Below, piece after piece: positions 58,046 through 64,000 of a stretch of DNA of 64,000 nucleotides. This stretch comes from Syntrophales bacterium (GTDB lineage Bacteria; Desulfobacterota; Syntrophia; Syntrophales; PHBD01): NCBI GenBank assembly GCA_035363115.1, contig DAOSEM010000009.1, positions 86,967-150,966 on the forward strand. The letters run 5' to 3'. The stretch's first letter is position 1. Each line of letters opens with the position of its first letter. The position numbers and the translations under genes are program-made. The notes under the pieces are model-generated. The model was given only the letters and a program-made list of their open reading frames with translations, ran no database searches and had not been told where the DNA came from.

Positions 58046-59179
58046 ATGAACTATTCTTTCTTCAGGAAGAATGCAGAAAAAGTCCGGCAGGCGATGCAGA
58101 AAGAGGGAATCGATGTGTTGATCCTGACGCATCAGCAAAAGTACTCCTATGTCGCCGGAACGTTCCACAACGACTTCAACCTCGGGAACTGCCTGTTCGT
58201 GTGGGCAAAGGAAGAGCCCACGCTCCTGGTCTCGCTTGCGGAGATGGGAAGGCTCATGACGGAGGGCTACATCAAGGACATTCGCTTCTGGATGCCTGCG
58301 TATGCCGGCATCGAGCCCATCAGCTTTCTGGACACGGTTGTCACGATCCTTCGTGAGCGCGAATGCCACAATAAGGTGATCGCCGTGGAAATGCCGTCCA
58401 TTGCCTACCTGATGTACGACCACCTCGCCAAAAACCTGCCCGATGCAACCATCGTGGACGGCGAAAAGATGATCAACGACGTCATGATGAAAAAGGACGA
58501 GGAGGAACTGGCGCTGATTCGCCGCGCCTGCGGCATCGCCGATGCGGGCACCCGGAAAATCCTTGAAAACGTTCGGGTCGGAGTTACCGAGGCGGAGCTG
58601 ATCGGCCATGCCGAGCTTGAAATGCGGCGGCTGGGCGCCTCCTATTACTACACGCCGAACCAGTGCCTCTTTACATCCCAGATGGGCTACGGCGATCACC
58701 TGCCGACCGACAGGATTCTCGTAAACGGAGACCGGATCTATTACGACCTGCATCCCGTCTGGGACGAATACCGTACGGACAGCTTCCGGACGCTGGCGTT
58801 TGGGAAACAGTCAAAGGATTACATGAAGATGGTCGATTTTATCAGGCCGGTCATCGAGGAATTGAACGGGATGTTTGTGCCCGGTGCGAGCACCAAGGAA
58901 ATCGAGAAATGGTATATCAGCCGTCTCGCAGAAGGCGGGTATCCAGATTTCGGATCCGTTCCCCTCGGGCACGGGATCGGAACAGGCCATCTGCCCCCGA
59001 CTTTTTGCCACGACGACGACTACATCCTTGAAGAAAACGTCATGATCGTTCCCTGTGCGCACATCTACGATTTCAAGACCAATTGCGGCGTATTCGCACT
59101 GGAATATGTCGTTTGCGTGAAACCCGGAAAAGCGGAGGTCTTTACGAAATACCCGCTGGATTTGATTACCATCGAATAG
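58046..59179 (+). CDS. M24-family (Xaa-Pro dipeptidase/creatinase-like) metallopeptidase
   Basis: 377 residues. A creatinase N-terminal domain (VRQAMQKEGIDVLILTHQQKYSYVAG) precedes a pita-bread domain with metal ligands suggested by YYDLHPVWDEYRTDSFRT (two Asp), PLGHGIGTGH (His), LEENVMIVP (Glu) and FALEYVVCV (Glu). It could be a prolidase or an acyl-homologue. GGAGG lies ~10 nt upstream; the same leader is repeated at 53805. Confidence 0.87.
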   Translation: MNYSFFRKNAEKVRQAMQKEGIDVLILTHQQKYSYVAGTFHNDFNLGNCLFVWAKEEPTLLVSLAEMGRLMTEGYIKDIRFWMPAYAGIEPISFLDTVVTILRERECHNKVIAVEMPSIAYLMYDHLAKNLPDATIVDGEKMINDVMMKKDEEELALIRRACGIADAGTRKILENVRVGVTEAELIGHAELEMRRLGASYYYTPNQCLFTSQMGYGDHLPTDRILVNGDRIYYDLHPVWDEYRTDSFRTLAFGKQSKDYMKMVDFIRPVIEELNGMFVPGASTKEIEKWYISRLAEGGYPDFGSVPLGHGIGTGHLPPTFCHDDDYILEENVMIVPCAHIYDFKTNCGVFALEYVVCVKPGKAEVFTKYPLDLITIE

Positions 59180-59197
59180 AAAGATTCAGACCCACAG

Positions 59198-59224
59198 CCC
59201 ATGCAGGACAAGTTTCTGCATGGG
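59198..59224 (+). terminator. Hairpin after the M24 peptidase gene
   Basis: CCCATGCAG (59198-59206) pairs perfectly with CTGCATGGG (59216-59224), starting 19 nt after the stop. No T-run. Confidence 0.5.
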
Positions 59225-59495
59225 CGAATCCATTCCGAGGACATAACGCCTTACTTTTCCTGCATCAATTCCTGGAAACAGGTGTTATGTACCCGGTTAA
59301 TTCTTCTGCGAAAACCGTACTTCTCCGAGTGGCGATACTGCTGTGGGAAAGTGGCTCGTTACATCATCCGGGCGTCCTCCTCCCGGGAACGAATGACCTA
59401 TATGGAACAGGAGGGAAAAGATGTCTATGATGTCAAAGGCGGGATGTCCGCATAGAAGACATCGCCGGCTGGTCGGCGATCGAGAAGCAGTGTTG

Positions 59496-59529
59496 TTGAC
59501 AAGATCAACCCGATAATCTATAGGGTTGA
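59496..59529 (+). promoter_or_regulatory. Strong promoter with embedded inverted repeat upstream of formate dehydrogenase
   Basis: TTGACA (59496-59501), 17-nt spacer, TATAGG (59519-59524). TCAACCC (59505-59511) and GGGTTGA (59523-59529) form a perfect 7-bp inverted repeat across the spacer and -10 edge, a likely operator. It precedes the Tat-formate dehydrogenase gene by ~600 nt. Confidence 0.55.
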
Positions 59530-60122
59530 CCGCTGGCTATGCTATGTTTAGCAGCATAACACCGAGTCAGGTCCTGCAGTTGAAAAGGGCCATTGTCTTT
59601 AGAAGGAAAAAGGAAATGTCCATTTTGCTTTATAACCAGAGAATATGAGGCGCCTTTAGAGAATCTGGAGGATTCTCTTTGCAGGCACCACCCGCCACGA
59701 TCCCACCTCAGACCGAATAGGCCCGGACCTGTCCTGCCGCGGTGAGAGCGGCGGGGACCAGGAATGATGCCGTGTTTGGTCATCAGAATCCAAACAGCAT
59801 TCCTCAATCTTATTCTCGTTTGAAGGGCAACTGTCATGCCGTCATTGCACCTGTGTGCGTCTGACGGCCTGTCGTGTGTGTGTTGACGACACACTCGTCC
59901 GGCCCCGGGGAAGGCAAGTCCCGATCGGTTCCAGCCGATCGAAGGCATGGCCGCTGCGTCCTTCAAAACATCGGCAGTGAACCAGCATTGTGCGCTCCGA
60001 GCCGCCGGTCCTAAAGAGATCTTCCATGGGCGGCGGACAATGGGTGCAGTTGGAAACGGCTGCGCCTCCCGTGCTCGGAAAGGAGAAAGCGATGACGGGA
60101 AATCCAACAGAGAAAGGAGTGT
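59530..60122. other. Long untranslated leader or unassigned region before the formate dehydrogenase gene
   Basis: No supported gene. An 8-bp hairpin AGAGAATC (59658-59665) / GATTCTCT (59671-59678) followed by TT could be an attenuator. A further GC-rich structured stretch lies at 59700-59760 and a TG/CA-rich repeat near 59870-59895. An AAAGGAG SD belongs to the next gene. Confidence 0.4.
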
Positions 60123-63100
60123 ATGGTTATGGATGTAAGCAGAAGAGGGTTCCTGAAGCTCTCCGGTACGGCCCTGGCCGCCAGCGGTATCGGCATCGGA
60201 CTCAGGCCCGTATCGGCGTATGCCCAACCGCTGAAGATCCAGTATGCCAAGGAGTACACGACGATCTGCCCGTACTGTTCCGTCGGCTGCAGCATCATCG
60301 TCTCCGTCCGCAAAGGCGTGGTGGTTAACACGGAGGGTGATCCCGACAGCCCGATCAACCGCGGGTCCCTGTGCACCAAGGGCGGTTCCATCTACCAGAT
60401 GGCCGTCAACGAAAACCGCCTCGGTAAACCGCTCTACCGGGCACCTTTCACGACGGAGTGGAAAGAGGTGGACTGGGAATGGGCTCTTGAGAAAATCGCC
60501 CGCAATATCAAGGAAAGCCGCGATAAAAGCTTCAAGTTCAAGAACGATAAGGGTGAGACGGTCAATCGAACGGAGGGGATCGCCTCCGTCGGCAGCGCCG
60601 CTCTCGACAACGAAGAGTGCTTTGTTTTTCAAAAATTCCTGAGGGGCCTGGGTCTGGTGTACATCGAGCATCAGGCTCGCCTCTGCCACAGCTCCACGGT
60701 TCCCGCCCTGGCGGAATCCTTCGGACGCGGCGCCATGACGAATCACTGGATCGACATCGCGAACAGCGACGTGATCCTGATCATGGGCGGCAATCCTGCA
60801 TCCAATCATCCGGTTTCTTTCAAATGGGTCATGGCTGCCGTGGACAAGGGCGCGAAGGTGATCTGCGTGGACCCGCGGTTCACCCAATCGGCGGCGAAGG
60901 CCCACATTTACGCCCCGCTCCGCTCCGGGACGGACATCGCTTTCCTCGGCGGGATGATCAAGTACATCCTCGACAACAACCTTTACTTCGAGGAGTACGT
61001 CAAACATTACACCAATGCTCCCTTCCTGGTGAACCCGGCCCTCAAGCTCCCGGGAGACAACAAAGGCGTGTTCTCGGGCTTCGATGGCAGCGGGAAGTAC
61101 AACAAGGATACCTGGGCCTACCAGACCGAAGGCAGTGGACGGATCAAGAAGGACATGGGCCTCAGAGATCCGAACTGCGTCTTCCAACTCCTCAAAAGGC
61201 ATTACTCTCGTTATACGCCGGAGCTGGTCAGCAAGATCACGGGGACGCCGCAGGAGAAACTCCTGGAAGTCTACAAGCTGTACGCCTCGACGGGCAAGCC
61301 CGACAAGGCAGGCGTCGAGATGTACGCCATGGGCTGGACCCAGCACACCGTCGGCGTCCAGAACATCCGGACCATGAGCATCATCCAGCTTCTTCTCGGC
61401 AACATGGGGATTCCCGGCGGCGGCATCGCGGCCATGCGCGGCGAATCCAACGTACAGGGCTCCACGGACTATGGCCTCCTCTTCCACATCTGGCCGGGCT
61501 ACCTGAACACCCCCAAGGCGTCGCTCGGCACACTGAAGGCATACAACGAGAAGGAAACACCGTCGACAAAGGAGCCCGACAGCCTCAACTGGTGGAAGAA
61601 CAAGCCCAAGTATGTCGCCAGTTTCCTCCGGTCCATGTATGGGAAGAACGCCACACTGGATGAGGCATACGAACTGCTTCCGAAAATCGACGACGGGGCC
61701 AACCACTCATGGCTCGTACTGTTCGATCATATGTACAAAAGTAAATTCACCGGTCTGTTTGCCTGGGGCATGAATCCTGCCTGCAGCGGGGCGCACTCCA
61801 ACAAGGTCCGGCAGGCCCTGGGCAAGCTGGACTGGATGGTGAACGTCAACCTCTACGACAACGAAACGGGCTCCTTCTGGCGCGGCCCCGGCATGGATCC
61901 GACGAAGATCAAGACGGAGGTCTTCATGCTGCCCTGTGCCTCCTCCGTCGAAAAGGAGGGGAGCATCACCAACAGCGGACGCTGGATGCAGTGGCGCTAC
62001 AAGGCGGTCAACCCTCCCGGCGTGGGTCTCCCCGACGGGGACATCTGCTCCGATCTCTTTGTCAGGATCAAAGCCCTTTATGAAAAGGAAGGCGGTCCTT
62101 TAAAGGATGCTATCGTAAAAATGTCCTGGCCTTACGGGAAAATGTCCGGTGCGCACTTCCATTTCGATCCCCATGCCGCAGCCCGGGAGATCAACGGCTT
62201 CTTCCTGGAGGACAAGAAGGTCGAAAACCCGACCAAGAAGGGCGAATTCAAGGAGTTCAAGAAGGGCGATCCCGTCCCGACCTTCGCCTGGCTGCAGGAC
62301 GACGGGTCCACATCATCGGGCTGCTGGATCTATTGCGGCTCCTACCCGGGGACAAACCTGTCGGCCCGTCGCGGCCAGAAGGACCCCACCGGCATCGGCC
62401 TTTACCCCGAATGGTCCTGGTCCTGGCCGGTGAATCGCCGGATCATCTACAACGGCGCCTCCGTGGATCTCAGCGGCAAACCTTGGAGCAACAACAAGAG
62501 CATCATCACATGGAACGGCGAGAAGTGGGTGGGCGACGTGCCCGACGGTGTCGGCAACCCCGGCTCAGGGCGGCCGCCCTTCATCATGAAACCCGACGGC
62601 GTGGCCAGTCTCTACGGCCCCGGCCTCGCCGACGGTCCCTTCCCGGAGCATTACGAGCCTCTCGAGTGCCCCGTGGAAAAGAACCTGATGTCGCCGCAGA
62701 AGCACAATCCCGCCATCCGGCGATTCGACAAGTCCGGTGTCGGCTCCGATCTCGATATTTATTCCAATATCGCCAGTTGTGATCCGAAGTATCCCTTTGT
62801 CTGTTCCACGTACCGGATCAGCGAGCACTGGCAGACTGGTCTCCAGACGCGCTGGTGCCCCTGGCTGGCAGAAATGCAGCCGGAAATGTGGTGTGAGATG
62901 AGCCAAGAACTGGCAAAGGAGAAGGGCATTGCCAACGGCGAGAAGGTAATCGTCAGTTCTCCGCGCGGCAAGGTGGAGTGCGTGGCGATTGTCACCGCCC
63001 GGTTCAAACCGTTCAACATCGGCGGCAACACGATCCACGAAGTGGGCATTCCCTGGCATTTCGGCTGGATCACCACGGCTGAGCGGAAATACAATCCTGG

Positions 63101-63224
63101 CGACAAGAAACCGGAGGTCTTCACGCGGGGCGACGCCGCAAACCACCTGACTCCGACCATCGGCGACGCGAATACCACGATACCTGAAAGCAAGGCTTTC
63201 ATGGTCAACGTGGTGAAGAAGTGA
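60123..63224 (+). CDS. fdnG: Formate dehydrogenase-N-like catalytic subunit (Mo/W, Cys form)
   Basis: 1033 residues. A Tat signal (SRRGFLKLSGTALAASG) exports the folded enzyme. The N-terminal [4Fe-4S] ligands are Cys49, Cys52, Cys56 and Cys84. The molybdopterin-binding domain has HQARLCHSSTVPALAESFGRGAMTNH: Cys188 stands where E. coli FdnG has selenocysteine, followed by the essential His189. The C-terminal molybdopterin-dinucleotide domain is intact (KVIVSSPRGKVECVA). It oxidises formate to CO2 (or the reverse) outside the membrane. AAAGGAG precedes two close ATGs (60123 and 60129). The Fe-S subunit follows after 13 nt. Confidence 0.93.
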   Translation: MVMDVSRRGFLKLSGTALAASGIGIGLRPVSAYAQPLKIQYAKEYTTICPYCSVGCSIIVSVRKGVVVNTEGDPDSPINRGSLCTKGGSIYQMAVNENRLGKPLYRAPFTTEWKEVDWEWALEKIARNIKESRDKSFKFKNDKGETVNRTEGIASVGSAALDNEECFVFQKFLRGLGLVYIEHQARLCHSSTVPALAESFGRGAMTNHWIDIANSDVILIMGGNPASNHPVSFKWVMAAVDKGAKVICVDPRFTQSAAKAHIYAPLRSGTDIAFLGGMIKYILDNNLYFEEYVKHYTNAPFLVNPALKLPGDNKGVFSGFDGSGKYNKDTWAYQTEGSGRIKKDMGLRDPNCVFQLLKRHYSRYTPELVSKITGTPQEKLLEVYKLYASTGKPDKAGVEMYAMGWTQHTVGVQNIRTMSIIQLLLGNMGIPGGGIAAMRGESNVQGSTDYGLLFHIWPGYLNTPKASLGTLKAYNEKETPSTKEPDSLNWWKNKPKYVASFLRSMYGKNATLDEAYELLPKIDDGANHSWLVLFDHMYKSKFTGLFAWGMNPACSGAHSNKVRQALGKLDWMVNVNLYDNETGSFWRGPGMDPTKIKTEVFMLPCASSVEKEGSITNSGRWMQWRYKAVNPPGVGLPDGDICSDLFVRIKALYEKEGGPLKDAIVKMSWPYGKMSGAHFHFDPHAAAREINGFFLEDKKVENPTKKGEFKEFKKGDPVPTFAWLQDDGSTSSGCWIYCGSYPGTNLSARRGQKDPTGIGLYPEWSWSWPVNRRIIYNGASVDLSGKPWSNNKSIITWNGEKWVGDVPDGVGNPGSGRPPFIMKPDGVASLYGPGLADGPFPEHYEPLECPVEKNLMSPQKHNPAIRRFDKSGVGSDLDIYSNIASCDPKYPFVCSTYRISEHWQTGLQTRWCPWLAEMQPEMWCEMSQELAKEKGIANGEKVIVSSPRGKVECVAIVTARFKPFNIGGNTIHEVGIPWHFGWITTAERKYNPGDKKPEVFTRGDAANHLTPTIGDANTTIPESKAFMVNVVKK

Positions 63225-63237
63225 GGGGGGTGACATC

Positions 63238-64000
63238 ATGGCCGAATACATCAAACTGATTGACGTTTCGAAGTGTACGGGGTGCCGGGGCTGCCAGCTG
63301 GCCTGCAAGCAGTGGAACCAGATGCCGGCAAGGCAGACGAAGAACAACGGCACCTACCAGAATCCCCCGGACCTGCAGTGGAACACCTGGACCCTCATCC
63401 GGTTCCAGGAAGTGGCCGACAAGGACGGCCTCAAGTGGCTGTTCCGGAAGGACGGGTGCATGCACTGCACCGATGCGGCCTGCGTGAAGGTCTGCCCCAG
63501 CGGCGCCCTTTACCACACGGAGTACGGCACGGTGGGCCTGAGCCAGGAGAAGTGCATCGGCTGCAAGGAGTGCATCGCCGCCTGCCCCTTCGACATCCCG
63601 CGGTGGAACCGGGCGACGGACCGCATTTACAAGTGCGATCTGTGCCTCTCCCGGATCCAGGCGGACCTCAACCCGGCCTGCGTGAAGGCCTGCCCGACGG
63701 GTGCGCTCACGTTCGGCGAGAAGAAGGCCATGACCAAGGCGGCCTACAAGCGGGCGGAGGAATTGGGAGAAAAGGCCTCCGTCTACGGCGACAAGTTCGT
63801 CGACGGGACCCACGTGCTCTATGTACTGCCGGAGAAGGTGGAGGTGTACGAGAAGCTGCCGAAGAAGCCGACGGTCCCGGCCTCGATCATCGTGTGGAAG
63901 GACTTCCTGAAGCCGCTGTCCCTCTTGGCGGCGGGCGGCGTGGTTGCCGGGTCGTTCCTGCACTACCTCATCCACGGGCCGAAGTCGCCCGATGAGGACC
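63238..64000 (+). CDS. fdnH: Formate dehydrogenase iron-sulfur subunit (3' end outside window)
   Basis: At least 254 residues, open at the window end. Ferredoxin-type motifs: CTGCRGCQLACKQWN, CMHCTDAACVKVCPSGAL, CIGCKECIAACPFDIPRWN and CDLCLSRI...PACVKACPTGAL, that is four [4Fe-4S] sites as in FdnH/FdoH. A C-terminal membrane helix begins near SLLAAGGVVAGSFLHYLI. It carries electrons from FdnG to a membrane cytochrome b subunit expected just beyond the window. GAGGGGG precedes the ATG. Confidence 0.92.
   Translation, partial: MAEYIKLIDVSKCTGCRGCQLACKQWNQMPARQTKNNGTYQNPPDLQWNTWTLIRFQEVADKDGLKWLFRKDGCMHCTDAACVKVCPSGALYHTEYGTVGLSQEKCIGCKECIAACPFDIPRWNRATDRIYKCDLCLSRIQADLNPACVKACPTGALTFGEKKAMTKAAYKRAEELGEKASVYGDKFVDGTHVLYVLPEKVEVYEKLPKKPTVPASIIVWKDFLKPLSLLAAGGVVAGSFLHYLIHGPKSPDED

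Noticed and set aside
59505..61706. Very long minus-strand ORF (733 codons) opposite the formate dehydrogenase gene
   Set aside because: Shadow frame of a GC-rich gene; low-complexity Arg/Asp/Gly/Val composition, no domain, no SD. The same applies to the long antisense frames at 1552-2943, 7211-9388, 11579-13528, 18733-19683 (plus), 35420-36658 (plus) and 37062-38249 (plus).
60123..63224. Expectation of a selenocysteine UGA and SECIS in the formate dehydrogenase
   Set aside because: The frame is uninterrupted and the active-site codon is TGC (Cys).

Overview
The window looks like the chromosome of an anaerobic, GC-rich member of the former Deltaproteobacteria (Desulfobacterota). A syntrophic or fermentative lineage such as Syntrophales is my best inference. 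The basis is the gene mix: very large multi-PAS hybrid histidine kinases, CoA-based carbon metabolism (CoA-transferase, 2-hydroxyacyl-CoA dehydratase-like protein, 3-hydroxyacyl-CoA dehydrogenase-like protein), a Tat-exported formate dehydrogenase with its ferredoxin subunit, an eight-haem cytochrome c, a haemerythrin protein, and hgcAB. No rRNA, tRNA, CRISPR array or intact insertion sequence was seen.

Layout. 1-24 kb is dominated by signalling: four hybrid histidine kinases (415, 6452, 10133, 20290). One sits in an overlapping operon with a solute-binding protein and an HD-GYP response regulator. Metabolic genes are interspersed: a HgdB-like protein, an IscA/HesB-like protein, a CPBP protease, a LcdH-like dehydrogenase, a CoA-transferase and a nitroreductase. 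24.0-31.8 kb is the most interesting part. A PAS-sigma54 activator (25429-26784) is followed by two copies of a 15-bp palindromic site and a textbook -24/-12 promoter. That promoter precedes an operon for a cysteine-rich carboxymuconolactone-decarboxylase-like (CMD) protein, a small membrane protein and an isoprenylcysteine-methyltransferase-like membrane protein. These lead directly into hgcC-hgcA-hgcB, the mercury methylation genes. Convergent to these is an ECF sigma factor operon carrying a second cysteine-rich CMD protein.

31.8-39.1 kb is one long minus-strand arsenic/thiol-redox operon: arsR, ArsP-type permease, two small thioredoxin-like proteins, acr3, tandem UspA, DGC-domain protein, thioredoxin, CcdA-like protein, arsC and a ProC-like reductase. 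Its promoter has the -10 element inside a perfect palindrome, a likely ArsR operator. Toxic-metal handling (Hg methylation, As(V) reduction and As(III) efflux, and a Co/Ni-type DmeR/DmeF pair at 51.8-53.1 kb) is a theme of the window.

39-51 kb holds housekeeping and accessory genes (RsgA, an ECF sigma factor with a DUF3795-type protein, a Rnk-like protein, a FemAB-like transferase, a LuxR-type regulator, an aldo/keto reductase, an octahaem cytochrome, haemerythrin). It is interrupted by more AT-rich stretches with small orphan genes. 51.6-59.2 kb is again AT-richer and loosely packed (DmeRF, SAM methyltransferase, macro-domain protein, alpha/beta hydrolase, M24 peptidase). The window ends inside a formate dehydrogenase operon whose catalytic subunit has Cys where many homologues have selenocysteine.

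Coordinates were read by hand from the sequence. Start codons were chosen by Shine-Dalgarno (SD) spacing and family boundaries and may be off by a few codons. Functional statements rest on recognised motifs, not on database searches.
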